Below, in pieces: positions 5,715 to 14,872 of a DNA stretch of 54,123 nt (positions are counted from its first letter, which is position 1; each line of letters begins with the position of its first letter). The position numbers and the translations under genes are program-made. The notes under the pieces are model-generated. The model worked only from the letters and a program-made list of their open reading frames with translations, ran no database searches and was not told the DNA's origin. This DNA comes from JANJTY01 sp038257155 (GTDB taxonomy: Bacteria > Pseudomonadota > Gammaproteobacteria > Xanthomonadales > Xanthomonadaceae): positions 1 through 54,123 of the forward strand of contig JBBSJP010000028.1 of NCBI GenBank assembly GCA_038257155.1. The letters are read 5' to 3'.

Positions 5715-6665
5715 ATGACAGCACCGGAACTCTCTACCGCTGCAAACGGCCACAACTGGTTGACGTTCGACCCAGACGACGTGACGCGTTGGCAGGCAGC
5801 GCTGGCCTGGTTGCGCGTCGAGGGATTCATGGAATCCGGCAGGACGATCCTTGGTCCGGGTGAAAGCATCTTTCCCTCTTTTGTCCGACCAGGCGTCAGC
5901 ATCGCGGCGGGTTGCGACGATTGGTGCGGAAACTACCTGCTTGCCTCGGACAAAAGCGGGGACCGAGTGCTGCTGGACCTGGTAGCGCACCTTGCAGCGG
6001 TTGACCCGTCAATCACCAATTGTTGCGGTCATGATCGTCCATCGGTGGCCTCTGTCAGTGGCCCACGCCGACACGTGAGGCATCAAGGCATCTCCATGCG
6101 GATCACCGGCACTCTAATCAGATGGCACGACGAACGAGGCTTCGGATTCATTGCGCCCGCTGAGGGTGGCGCCGAGGTCTTCGTCCATGCCAGTGCGTTC
6201 CCACGATCTGGCGGTCGCCCGGAGGTCGGGGAAAGTCTCGGCTATGAACTTGCCACTGGCCGCAACGGCAAGCTTCAAGCGGTCGCGATCGTGCGCCTTT
6301 CTCATGGCCCACCTCGACCTGCAACAAAAAGGCCAGCTGCTTCGTCACGCGCCACGCCGAATGTGTTTGGCAGCCTTGTTCTGCTCGCCGTCGTGGGTGC
6401 TGCAGGCGTGTGGGCGTATGAGCAGATCGCTGCTTCCCTGAACCGGAAATCGCTGGCCGCGCAGCCTGCTGCGAAACCCGGCGCTCTGGTGCCTGCCCAG
6501 ATTTCCGGCGGGTTTCGCTGCGACGGTCGTACGCAGTGCTCGCAGATGAGCTCGTGTGCTGAAGCAACCTGGTTCATCAACAATTGCCCAGGCACACGCA
6601 TGGACGGCAACAGCGATGGTATCCCCTGTGAACAGCAGTGGTGCACGAGTTCGTTCTCCAGGTAG
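5715..6665 (+). CDS. Fused protein: unknown N-domain, cold-shock domain, membrane span, Excalibur domain
   Basis: A 316-residue reading frame with four parts. Residues 1-125 are a domain of unknown family (WLTFDPDDVTRWQAALAWL). At about 128-195 is a cold-shock domain (ITGTLIRWHDERGFGFI; EVFVHASAF). At about 215-235 is a membrane span (FGSLVLLAVVGAAGVWAYEQ). The C-terminus (about 268-312) is an Excalibur domain, a putative calcium-binding module with the family DxDxDG signature (RCDGRTQCSQM, NNCPGTRMDGNSDGIPCE). CSD-TM-Excalibur proteins are known in Xanthomonadales; normally they begin at the CSD, here ATG 6096. The N-domain may therefore be a separate gene that lost its stop codon, with translation starting at either 5715 or 6096. 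Confidence 0.7.
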   Translation: MTAPELSTAANGHNWLTFDPDDVTRWQAALAWLRVEGFMESGRTILGPGESIFPSFVRPGVSIAAGCDDWCGNYLLASDKSGDRVLLDLVAHLAAVDPSITNCCGHDRPSVASVSGPRRHVRHQGISMRITGTLIRWHDERGFGFIAPAEGGAEVFVHASAFPRSGGRPEVGESLGYELATGRNGKLQAVAIVRLSHGPPRPATKRPAASSRATPNVFGSLVLLAVVGAAGVWAYEQIAASLNRKSLAAQPAAKPGALVPAQISGGFRCDGRTQCSQMSSCAEATWFINNCPGTRMDGNSDGIPCEQQWCTSSFSR

Positions 6666-6835
6666 GCCGGGGCAGTCGGCTCCGCCGTGGAGGCTGGCGA
6701 ATGGCAAACATCTCCCTTTCTGATTCGAAACCTTGCTGGTTCGGCCGTGACCCCGGCCCAAATGCGGCCCGATGTCCGATTCGGAGCCTCAGCTGCGTTA
6801 TTGTTTACATGACGCGTTCGGATTCTTCCTGAGTC

Positions 6836-9800
6836 ATGCCCGTATTACTGCCGGGAGTAGAGCCTCTGCCAACCGAGTTGGACCCGGCAGAGCGGCGTTT
6901 TGTCCACGATTCGGAGGTTCAGGCCTGGCTGCAGCAACTGGCTGATCTTGAGGCCGACGCGCAGCGCTCCAGCAAGGTGCAGATCGCCTGGCATCTGCGT
7001 CAGCGCGATTCGCGCCGCGCCCTGGCACTGGCCGATGAGGTCGAGTCGACGCTCGACGAAGCGGACTATCGGGATGATGTGGTGCGGGCACGCCTGGCCC
7101 TGGTACGCAGCGAAGTGCATTGGCTATTCGCGGACCTGGATCGCGCGCTGCGTGACTTCGAGCAGGCAATGGCCCTGTTTGCCGGTTGCGGTGACGCGCG
7201 CGGGCTCTCCGATGCCCACTGGTTACGTGCATGGATAGCGAGCGACCAGGGTGAACCGGAACGGCGTGACCGCGAGCTGGCGGCTTCGGCAACCGCGGCC
7301 GCGGCGGCAGGCGACGGTCTTCGCGTGGAACTCGCCGAGGCGGCGCTCGCGCGTTGCGCTGTGTTCCGCGACCTGCAAGGGGCGGTTGATCGGTGGGGGC
7401 AGCGCTTCCTTGAGCGCGGTTCCGGCGCTGATCCGTCGCTGATGGTCTGGGTGGAGGATTTCCGCGCACTGGTTGCCAGCAAGTCGCAGCGTATCGCTGC
7501 GGCGGTTGCGCATGGCGTACGGATGTATGAGTCGGCCCTGCGCACCGGACAAACCCAGCGGGCGATTACTGCGGCCACCAATATCGGATTCGATCTGACC
7601 CGTCTGAACGACCACCAGTCGGCGCTGGAGTGGATGCAGCGTGGCCTGGAATTGGCGCGCTCGCGTGGCTGGCCAGCCAGCCTGGGCGTGTGTCTTTCAG
7701 AGACTGCAGAAACCCTGCGCCAGCTGGATCGGCTCGATGCCGCCGAGGCACTCCTGCGCGAAGCCCTGGCAGTTCTGGCGCCTCTGGGCCGTTCGCGCTG
7801 GCGAGCGCTGGTGTTCAACTATCTTGGCGACATCGCGCTGGATCGCGGTGAGCATGCCAATGCCCTGCAGCAGTTTGATCGCCTCGCCGAGTTGGCTGGT
7901 CTGCTTGAGCAGGCCGATTTGCAGGGCATTGCCGAGCGCGGTCGTGCGCATGCGCTGGGCGGACTGGATAGGGTCGATGAAGCGTTGTTGGCGGCGCGCA
8001 ACGCGCTGGCAATGTCGAAGGCGCAAGGCGATGACTACAACCAGATCGCGGCGCTGCGGGTGATGGCCAGCATCCATGCCCGCCAGTCGCCAGATCAGGA
8101 CGAGCTCGTGCTCGAACTGATCGACCAGGCACTGGCGATCGCGCGCGCCATCGAGGGCCATATCACGTCGCCGGAACTGCTCGAGGCGGCTGCGCGCGGC
8201 CAGGCAGCCAGGGGCAACTTCGAAGCGGCCTACCGGTTCACCAGCGAAGCCATCACCGCGCGCGACCGAATTCACAGTGAGCAGGCAACGCAGCGCGCGA
8301 TGGCCATGCAGATCCGCCGGGAAACCGAAGCGGCGCGCGCCGAGGCGGACCAGCATCGCGAACTGGCCGAAGCCGAAGCGCGGCGCGCAGAGGATCTGCA
8401 GGAAACCACCCACACCCTGGAAAAGCTGGGCGCCATCGGCCAGGCCATTACCGCCACGCTTTCAATGGACGCGGTGCTGAATCTGCTGGCCGCGCAGATT
8501 CGCGAGCTGCTGGATGCCGACAGCTTCGGAATCTATTTGCTTCAGCCCGATGGCGGAGCGCTGGATGCGGCCTTGCTGATCGAGCGCGGAGAGGTGCTGC
8601 CGGGCGACCGAATCCCGCTTGACAGCAAGCTGCGCCACGCAGCGCGTTGTGCGCGTGAGCGCCGTGAGTTCGTGCTGCAGCGACCCGCCGTGGATGATGA
8701 TCCCAGCCAGTTGCCCGGGTCACTCGCCACCCTCAGTGCCATGTTCTCGCCGCTGCTGATCGGCGAGCGCCTGCTGGGAGTGATGACCGTGCAGTCCTTG
8801 CGCAGCGCCGCCTATGGAGAACGTGAGAAGCTCATCTTTCGCAGCCTGGCAGCCTATGGCGCCATCGCGCTCGACAATGCCGCGGCCTATCGCGAGCTTG
8901 AACACGCCCACCGCGAGTTGGCCGGATTGAGTGAGCTTTCGTCTCGCCTGCAGTCCTGTGTCGAAGCAGAAGAGGCCTACCGTTGCCTGGCACGCGCCGC
9001 GCAACGACTGTTTCCCGGTAGCAGCGGCTCGCTGTATCTCAACGAAGAGAACGAATCCTTCGTCGCCGAAGTTGACTGGGGCGCGCGGCCACCGGGCTTC
9101 TGTGTCTCGGTAGCCGGAACCCCATGCACTGCGCTGTGCGATGGTCGCGCGGTGTGGCATCCGATGGGACAGCTGAATCCATGCTGCCGACTGCCGCCGG
9201 AGGGTGCGCCGCAGACCGCACGCGCCTGCCTGCCTATGGCAGCCGAAGGTGGTCAGGTGTTCGGCGCGCTGGTGCTTGAGTTTGCTCCAGGCAAGGACGC
9301 GATCGCCACGGATCGTCGCTATCCGCTGGCCTTGGCCCTGGCCGAGCAGACTGCGCTGGCGCTGTCCAATTTGCGTCTGCGCGAAGCCTTGCAGCAGCAG
9401 TCGATTCGCGATGGCCTGACCGGCGTGTTCAATCGGCGGCATCTGGATGCCAGCCTGGCGCGCGAACTCAACCGCTGCCAGGCACACGGCCTGCCCCTGG
9501 CGCTGGCAATGATCGACATCGACCATTTCAAGCCGATCAATGACCGTTTCGGTCACGCCGCTGGGGATCATGCGATTCGCGTGGTGGCCGAAGCCATCCA
9601 GGGCAGCTTCCGCAGCGGCGATGAAGTATGCCGCTACGGCGGTGAGGAGTTCGTGGTACTGCTTGCTGACACCACCGAGGACGTGGCGCTGGAGCGTGCA
9701 GAAGCCTTGCGCGCCTCGCTTCGCGACCTGCAGATAAGCCATGCCGGCGTGCTGATCGGCGCTGTCAGCGTTTCCATTGGCCTGGCGTTTCATCCGCGCG

Positions 9801-9898
9801 ATGGTGACTCGGCCGACGCCCTGCTGGGAGCCGCCGACGCGGCCTTGTACGCGGCCAAGCAAGCCGGACGGGATCGCGTCGTGCTGGCTGCAAAGTAG
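6836..9898 (+). CDS. Diguanylate cyclase with TPR and GAF domains
   Basis: A 1020-residue soluble protein. About residues 1-480 are helical TPR-type repeats, then a charged coiled coil (about 480-540). Two GAF-like domains follow (about 545-695 and 700-850). The GGDEF domain begins near 855 at RDGLTGVFNRRHLD. The catalytic motif is GGEEF (935-939) and is preceded, five residues back, by RSGD (926-929), the RxxD product-inhibition site; DIDHFKPINDRFGH completes the active site. It should therefore make c-di-GMP and be feedback-inhibited. No transmembrane segment was seen, so the input is likely cytoplasmic, through TPR partners or GAF ligands. It stands alone, 170 bp after the Excalibur gene. 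Confidence 0.93.
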   Translation: MPVLLPGVEPLPTELDPAERRFVHDSEVQAWLQQLADLEADAQRSSKVQIAWHLRQRDSRRALALADEVESTLDEADYRDDVVRARLALVRSEVHWLFADLDRALRDFEQAMALFAGCGDARGLSDAHWLRAWIASDQGEPERRDRELAASATAAAAAGDGLRVELAEAALARCAVFRDLQGAVDRWGQRFLERGSGADPSLMVWVEDFRALVASKSQRIAAAVAHGVRMYESALRTGQTQRAITAATNIGFDLTRLNDHQSALEWMQRGLELARSRGWPASLGVCLSETAETLRQLDRLDAAEALLREALAVLAPLGRSRWRALVFNYLGDIALDRGEHANALQQFDRLAELAGLLEQADLQGIAERGRAHALGGLDRVDEALLAARNALAMSKAQGDDYNQIAALRVMASIHARQSPDQDELVLELIDQALAIARAIEGHITSPELLEAAARGQAARGNFEAAYRFTSEAITARDRIHSEQATQRAMAMQIRRETEAARAEADQHRELAEAEARRAEDLQETTHTLEKLGAIGQAITATLSMDAVLNLLAAQIRELLDADSFGIYLLQPDGGALDAALLIERGEVLPGDRIPLDSKLRHAARCARERREFVLQRPAVDDDPSQLPGSLATLSAMFSPLLIGERLLGVMTVQSLRSAAYGEREKLIFRSLAAYGAIALDNAAAYRELEHAHRELAGLSELSSRLQSCVEAEEAYRCLARAAQRLFPGSSGSLYLNEENESFVAEVDWGARPPGFCVSVAGTPCTALCDGRAVWHPMGQLNPCCRLPPEGAPQTARACLPMAAEGGQVFGALVLEFAPGKDAIATDRRYPLALALAEQTALALSNLRLREALQQQSIRDGLTGVFNRRHLDASLARELNRCQAHGLPLALAMIDIDHFKPINDRFGHAAGDHAIRVVAEAIQGSFRSGDEVCRYGGEEFVVLLADTTEDVALERAEALRASLRDLQISHAGVLIGAVSVSIGLAFHPRDGDSADALLGAADAALYAAKQAGRDRVVLAAK

Positions 9899-9930
9899 CG
9901 CGAGGGGAACTTCGCGGCAGGCTGCCGCCT

Positions 9931-11079
9931 TCAGTTGTGCAGTGCGGCGAGCAGGGCGCCGGCAATTTCCTGCGCCGGGCGGCGCAGCAGGCTGGCATTG
10001 ATCTGAAGTCCGGTCTCGTGCGCTTCGGGCTGGATGTTTGGCAGGTGGATGTCGGCAGCGCGCAGCCGCGCGGTATAGCCATCAGGAAAGGCCTCGCGTG
10101 CAACGAGAAAGCAGCGACTGGTGCCATCGGGCATGCGACGCAGGTCGAGGCGCCCATCAGCCTTCAGCAGCGCGGCTATCGCGTCCATTGCGGTCCATGC
10201 CAGGGCGTAGTTACGCTCGAAACTGTCGAGATAGCGTGCCGCAAGTGCGGCCTGCGGCCAGGCGAAGGGCAGGGAGCCGCCGAACATGCGGCGCACGTGG
10301 AAGAGGCCTTCGATCAGGTCGGTATCGCCGGCCAGGATCGCACCCGACGCGGCATTGAAATGCTTCCACAGTGAAACGTAGACCGTATCGAACAAGGCGG
10401 CGTATTCAAGCACGCTGCGTCCGGTGTGCTGTGGCAGGGTGAACAGGCGCGCGCCGTCGAGATGCAGGCGGATGCCCTTGTCGCGCGCCACCTGGCAGAC
10501 GCGCTGCAGCGCCTGCCAGTCGACGTACGCATGGTGCAAACGCCGTACCGGCGTTTCAATCGACAGCACGCGCACCGGATTCGGCACGCGTCCACCGGCA
10601 GAGCGCTCGATCCACGGGGCGATGTCGTCGACGTCGAGCGTCGCACGCCCTGCCGCCAGTGGCACCAGGTTCAGTCCGCTCAGCACGCTGGCGCCATCGC
10701 CGCTGTCGTTGTAGAGATGGCTTTCGGCCTGCACCAGCACCCGTCCCGGACCACCTGCCAGCGTGCGTATCGCCATCATGTTGGCCAGCGTGCCGGTCGG
10801 CAGAAACACCGCCGCCTGCTTGCCAAGTCGTTGCGCAAAGGCTTGCTCCAGCGCGGCAATGGCGCCGCCGTTGGAGTAATAGTCCGGTACGAAGCCCGGC
10901 TCCGAAGTGATATCCAGCAACTGCGCGGCATACTCCACGGGCGACAAGGCCAGTCCGTCGGAGTTGAACTCGATGCGGCGCGACCTTGGCGGTGTTGCGG
11001 CATGCTGCGGCGTGTTGGCGGCCAACAGCGGCGTGGCGGCTGCCAGCGTGCCGCTGGCGAGGAAGTGGCGGCGTTTCAT
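9931..11079 (-). CDS. Threonine-aldolase-like PLP enzyme with a Tat signal
   Basis: A 382-residue fold-type I PLP enzyme of the threonine aldolase/beta-eliminating lyase family. The PLP-binding Lys lies in SLWKHFNAASGAIL; substrate and cofactor contacts are suggested by PTGTLANMMAIRTL, SHLYNDSGDGAS and LHLDGARLF. Unlike standard L-threonine aldolases it carries an N-terminal MKRRHFLASGTLAAATPLLA, a twin-arginine-type export signal with a hydrophobic core. ATG at 11079 is chosen because it opens exactly on this signal; the longer frame upstream has no homology. Family members cleave L-threonine or L-allo-threonine to glycine and acetaldehyde. It converges on the diguanylate cyclase gene with only a 32-bp gap. 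Confidence 0.82.
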   Translation of the reverse strand: MKRRHFLASGTLAAATPLLAANTPQHAATPPRSRRIEFNSDGLALSPVEYAAQLLDITSEPGFVPDYYSNGGAIAALEQAFAQRLGKQAAVFLPTGTLANMMAIRTLAGGPGRVLVQAESHLYNDSGDGASVLSGLNLVPLAAGRATLDVDDIAPWIERSAGGRVPNPVRVLSIETPVRRLHHAYVDWQALQRVCQVARDKGIRLHLDGARLFTLPQHTGRSVLEYAALFDTVYVSLWKHFNAASGAILAGDTDLIEGLFHVRRMFGGSLPFAWPQAALAARYLDSFERNYALAWTAMDAIAALLKADGRLDLRRMPDGTSRCFLVAREAFPDGYTARLRAADIHLPNIQPEAHETGLQINASLLRRPAQEIAGALLAALHN

Positions 11080-11229
11080 GTTTTGGGATTCATCGATTGG
11101 CTGCGGCCAGATCGGGCATCGTAGCGGAATGACAAGCGCCCAGGCGCATTTGAACGGACCGGATTCGAAGCGGGATTTCCGGCCTTGACTGACTGGGAAT
11201 TCGACAGCCTCGAGTTGCACAATGAGTCC

Positions 11230-11781
11230 ATGAGCCGATCCGATTCCACCATTCGCTTCAAGGCCAGACTCTTGCGCCCGGCTTCGCCCGGCAAGGGCGC
11301 CAGCTGGAGCTTCCTGGTCTTGCCCAAGGCCGCCAGCGCCAAGCTCCCGACGCGCGGCATGACCTCAGTCGAAGGCACCATCAATGAGCATCCGTTCTCT
11401 GCCACGCTTGAGCCTGACGGCCAGCGAAGTCACTGGCTGAAGGTCAGCAACAAGTTGCGCGAAGCCGCAGGCGCCCAGCTTGGTGAGTTGGTAGTCCTGG
11501 AGATCACGCCGGCTGCCAGCCAGCCGGAGGCCAAGCTGCCGACCGATCTGCGCAAGGCGCTGGCGCAGGCGCCAGCGGCGCGCGCGCTATGGGCCGAAAT
11601 CACGCCTGCCGCGCGCAGGGACTGGATTCAGTGGATCACCACCGCCAAGCGCGCCGAGACACGCTCGCGCCGCATCGAAAATGCCTGCGACATGCTCGCA
11701 TCGGGCAAGCGGCGCGTCTGCTGCTATGATCGATCCGGTGCCTTCAGCAAGAGCCTCAGTGCGCCCGAGGCGGCGGAATAG
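11230..11781 (+). CDS. DUF1905/YdeI (OmdA-like) protein
   Basis: A 183-residue protein with two modules: an N-terminal DUF1905-type beta-barrel (IRFKARLLRPASPGKGASWSFLVLPKAAS ... HPFSATLEPDGQRSHWLKV) and a C-terminal OmdA/YdeI helical module (DLRKALAQAPAARALWAEITPAARRDWIQWITTAKRAETRSRRIENA). The latter motif is characteristic of bacteriocin-protection YdeI/OmdA proteins, whose biochemical role is unknown. ATG 11230 aligns with the family start; ATG 11185 would add 15 unrelated residues. It is transcribed divergently from the Tat-signalled aldolase-like gene. Confidence 0.85.
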   Translation: MSRSDSTIRFKARLLRPASPGKGASWSFLVLPKAASAKLPTRGMTSVEGTINEHPFSATLEPDGQRSHWLKVSNKLREAAGAQLGELVVLEITPAASQPEAKLPTDLRKALAQAPAARALWAEITPAARRDWIQWITTAKRAETRSRRIENACDMLASGKRRVCCYDRSGAFSKSLSAPEAAE

Positions 11782-11859
11782 GCGAGCGCACTGCGAATCG
11801 CCGATGGTGTCCGAGATGCTTCGGGCGCCGGTGCCAAACTGGCGTCGGGCCGGTGAGGC

Positions 11860-12222
11860 CTAAACCCAGACATCATTCTGCGCCGTCAGCCTGCCTCCGC
11901 TTTCGCCGGTGTTCACCACGCCGCGTGGCTCGACGAGCATCACGCAGCATTCCTGTGCGGCCACGGGTCGATGTTCAACGCCCTTGGGCACGACATACAT
12001 CTCCCCGGCGTTCAGGGAAACGGAACCGTCGCGAAATTCCAGAATCAGCGAGCCGCTGAGAATGATGAACACTTCATCGGTGTCGGCGTGACAGTGCCAG
12101 ACGAATTCACCAAGCAGTTTCGCGAGCTTGAACTGGTAGTCGTTCATTTCGGCGATCACGCGCGGCGACCAATGCTCGGAGAACAGCGAAAGCTTGTGCT
12201 GCAGATTGATGGCGGGTTTCAT
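11860..12222 (-). CDS. Small cupin-domain protein
   Basis: A 120-residue single cupin barrel. Motif 1 is WHCHADTDEVFIILSGSLIL (H-x-H-xxxx-E) and motif 2 is GEMYVVPKGVEHRPVA (P-xxx-H), giving a complete 3-His/1-Glu metal site. The family is widespread (cupin 2/mannose-6-phosphate isomerase-like) and the substrate unknown. It converges on the YdeI-like gene with a 78-bp gap. Confidence 0.88.
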   Translation of the reverse strand: MKPAINLQHKLSLFSEHWSPRVIAEMNDYQFKLAKLLGEFVWHCHADTDEVFIILSGSLILEFRDGSVSLNAGEMYVVPKGVEHRPVAAQECCVMLVEPRGVVNTGESGGRLTAQNDVWV

Positions 12223-12465
12223 CGTGGGCTGGAATGCGGATGTCGATGCAATGATAGTCGCGACCGTGGATCGCGGGACTTTGAGGTCGCTTGGTTGATC
12301 GCCAGCCTGCAGAAAAGTTCCTTGCCCATGTGCAGGAACTCATCCGCTCCGACCTGTGTCGCAGCATCGGTCCATCACGTTGTGTAACGCGATGGACTGG
12401 CTCCGGCAACACAAAGCAACGCACAACAGCCGGCGTCCCTTTTGGATCAACGGAGATCTACAAGC

Positions 12466-13668
12466 ATGCACGCAAAGAACGTGTTCACTTCGGCTGCCGC
12501 ACTGGCAGCAACCTTGATGCTTCTGCCGCTAGCCCAGGCGAGCCCGTCGACAGGCATCGGCGGCGCCTGGTACAACCCGGAGCAGTCGGGCCATGGAATC
12601 TCGATCGAGGTCCTGGCGCCTGATCGCGCGCTGATGTTCTGGTACCTGTACGACAGTGCCGGCAATCCCTTCTTCCTCTATCTCGACGGACGCATCGAGG
12701 GGCGTCGCATCGAGGCCACCGCGGTTGCGCCACAGGGATTGCACTTCGGCACCTTCGACCGCAGCAACTTCAGTACGCCGACCTGGGGTACGGTCAGTAT
12801 CGAGTTCGATGACTGCAACAATGCGCGGCTCGAGTGGGACGCGCTGTCATCCGAGTTCGGTAGCGGCAGCACCGATCTGCGCCGCCTGTCTCGGACCTAT
12901 GGCAGCGAGTGCGTGCTGGAAGCTGCACCACCCGCACTGGCAGGGCCGATCCAGTTGCTGGTGAAAGACATGCTGGGCGACGACCTTTCTGGAGTCAGCC
13001 CTCATAGCGGCATCGGTGCGATCGATCCTGATGGTCGCATCTGGGCAATGGAGACTCCATGGACCGATCTCTCGCCCATGGGTGGCTGGACGGGACCCTT
13101 TCCCTGCGTTGTTCTGGGCAGCATCGAAGCACGTCCATCGCAGCCCACCCGCGCGAGCCTGCGCGAACTGGCCAATGCCTGGTCCGCTACCAGCTACGGC
13201 AGCGCCTGCGTCGGCGCCGCCTGGCAGGGCACGGCGCAAAGCAGTGCAACGGAAATCGAGCTGCGCAACAGCAGTGCCCTGGTGCACCGACGCTGGCAGT
13301 TCAGTGCGCGCGAAACCGTACAGATCGAGACACCGCTCGCGATGGGACAGCTGGCAAAGGAATTCGAGGTAACCCTGCGCTGGTGGTTCGGCGAAATGCA
13401 GGTCCCCTTGCATGTGCAGCCTGACGGCAGTATCTGCCTGGGGCAGAGACTGAGCGTCGAATCGCCCATGCTTGCCTGTGCCCTTCGTGGTCGCTTGTGG
13501 CTGACCGACCCGCAGAACGGGTTCTTCGACTTCGAACTGGCGGCAAGCAACGAGCCCGAGGCGACGCCCTATCGCGGTCGGGGCTGGCTTGAGGCGCGTG
13601 GCGATGGTCAACGCCTCGTCATGATTGGCCACAGCGCGCAGCGCGGCCTGGGTGTTGTGGGCCGCTGA
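12466..13668 (+). CDS. Secreted protein with a GxWYNPxxSGHGI-type beta module
   Basis: A 400-residue exported protein. The signal peptide covers about residues 1-26 (KNVFTSAAALAATLMLLPLAQA). Residues 30-140 form a module I recognise from many secreted gammaproteobacterial proteins: GIGGAWYNPEQSGHGISIEV, then WYLYDSAGNPFFLYLDGRI, FGTFDRSNF and WGTVSIEFDDCNNARLEW. The C-terminal half is not recognised. The likely location is the periplasm or outside the cell. ATG 12466 follows a GGAG at about 12450; an in-frame ATG at 12442 would only lengthen the signal. No enzymatic motif is visible. Confidence 0.72.
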   Translation: MHAKNVFTSAAALAATLMLLPLAQASPSTGIGGAWYNPEQSGHGISIEVLAPDRALMFWYLYDSAGNPFFLYLDGRIEGRRIEATAVAPQGLHFGTFDRSNFSTPTWGTVSIEFDDCNNARLEWDALSSEFGSGSTDLRRLSRTYGSECVLEAAPPALAGPIQLLVKDMLGDDLSGVSPHSGIGAIDPDGRIWAMETPWTDLSPMGGWTGPFPCVVLGSIEARPSQPTRASLRELANAWSATSYGSACVGAAWQGTAQSSATEIELRNSSALVHRRWQFSARETVQIETPLAMGQLAKEFEVTLRWWFGEMQVPLHVQPDGSICLGQRLSVESPMLACALRGRLWLTDPQNGFFDFELAASNEPEATPYRGRGWLEARGDGQRLVMIGHSAQRGLGVVGR

Positions 13669-13844
13669 TATCGCATCCAGAAGTCTCGACAAGGGTCGGC
13701 TGGTCGTTTCGGCTGACTGAATCTGGCCGCAGCGGGCGAATTGCTCAAGCAACGGCCACTACAACGGGAATCTCGCGAAGCGGCAACCGTCTCCGCGCTT
13801 GAACGGGGTTGGCAGCTTCTGCTCCGCTGCTGTGAAATGCTCAA

Positions 13845-13874
13845 CCCGGGCCAGGCCCGGGCTGAGCTCTCAGC
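13845..13874. repeat. Two back-to-back hairpins upstream of a VOC gene
   Basis: CCCGGGCC-A-GGCCCGGG (13845-13861) is followed immediately by GCTGAG-CT-CTCAGC (13861-13874). A short T-run (TTTTT) lies about 15 bases further on. They sit 60 bp before the start of the two-domain VOC gene and could act as a leader structure or a weak terminator of upstream transcription. Confidence 0.35.
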
Positions 13875-13932
13875 TTGCCTTGCGTGCGTTTTTAGTCACA
13901 AGCTGGCGCGGCCCACGCAATGGAGCTTCATC

Positions 13933-14721
13933 ATGCCGCTGCACAGCCCACCCATCGGCGCACCCTGCTGGTTCGAACTGGCCAGCGCCAGTCCGGATGT
14001 TTCGAAGGCGTTCCACCAGGCCCTGTTCGGCTGGACATGCGTCGACAACGACATGGGCGCGATGGGTGTCTACTCGTTTTTGCGCAACGCCCAGGGCACC
14101 GTCGGCGCGCTTTGCGGCCTGCCGCCGGACAGCGATGGCAGGCCTTCGGCGTGGAGCGTGTATTTCGCAGTGGCTGACGTCGACGCCAGTATCGAGCAGG
14201 CGAAGGCCTTGGGTGGGGAACTGTTTTTCGACCCTTTCGACGTTCCCGGGCACGGTCGCGGCGCGGTGCTCTGCGACAATCAGGGCGCGGTGTTTTGTAT
14301 CTGGCAGGCGGCCAGCGCAGACTCGGGCGATTTCGTCATGTTCGAGGACAATGCAGTGGGCTGGGTGGAACTGGCCACCCGAGACGCAAGCGCCTCGCGA
14401 CGTTTCTATGAAGCACTGCTTGGATGGACCTGCAGCACCAGCACTAGCGCCGCTGGCGCTGGTGCCGAGTACACCGAGTATGCGGTGGGTGGCACCCGCT
14501 ATGGCGGCATCCTGCCAATGAATGCCGAGTGGGGCGATACGCCCTCGCACTGGTCCTTGTACGTTCCTGTGGCCGATGTCGACGCGTGTCTCGCCAGGAC
14601 CGTCAACCTGGGTGGGCAGGTCACGGTGCCAGCCTTCGATGCCAAGGGCGTCGGTCGGATCGCGCGCATTGCAGATCCAGTCGGTGCCGGGCTGTACCTG
14701 ATCCGACTCAATCCCGTCTAA
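13933..14721 (+). CDS. Two-domain VOC protein (CFP-30B/glyoxalase-like)
   Basis: A 262-residue protein made of two tandem VOC modules (about 10-125 and 140-260). Each begins with the pattern cWFELAS/GWVELATRD...FY/FHQALFGWTC and ends with a metal-side strand (GAVFCIWQ, GAGLYLIRL). This tandem layout matches a hydroxylase/CFP-30B-like subfamily of unknown substrate. ATG 13933 starts exactly at MPLHSPPIGAPCWFEL; the longer frame to 13741 crosses the hairpins. Confidence 0.86.
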   Translation: MPLHSPPIGAPCWFELASASPDVSKAFHQALFGWTCVDNDMGAMGVYSFLRNAQGTVGALCGLPPDSDGRPSAWSVYFAVADVDASIEQAKALGGELFFDPFDVPGHGRGAVLCDNQGAVFCIWQAASADSGDFVMFEDNAVGWVELATRDASASRRFYEALLGWTCSTSTSAAGAGAEYTEYAVGGTRYGGILPMNAEWGDTPSHWSLYVPVADVDACLARTVNLGGQVTVPAFDAKGVGRIARIADPVGAGLYLIRLNPV

Positions 14722-14872
14722 AGCCGAAGCCAACGCGCGAGGTTCATGAGCTGGGACATCGATGCTCTCACTGGTGGGAGCACGCTTGACTTTGGCTTTT
14801 CATCGCAGCTCGACCAGACGCCCAAAGGCAGGTCGTGCTCCGGTCTGTAGCGGGCAAGCTCGGGTGCTCAGC

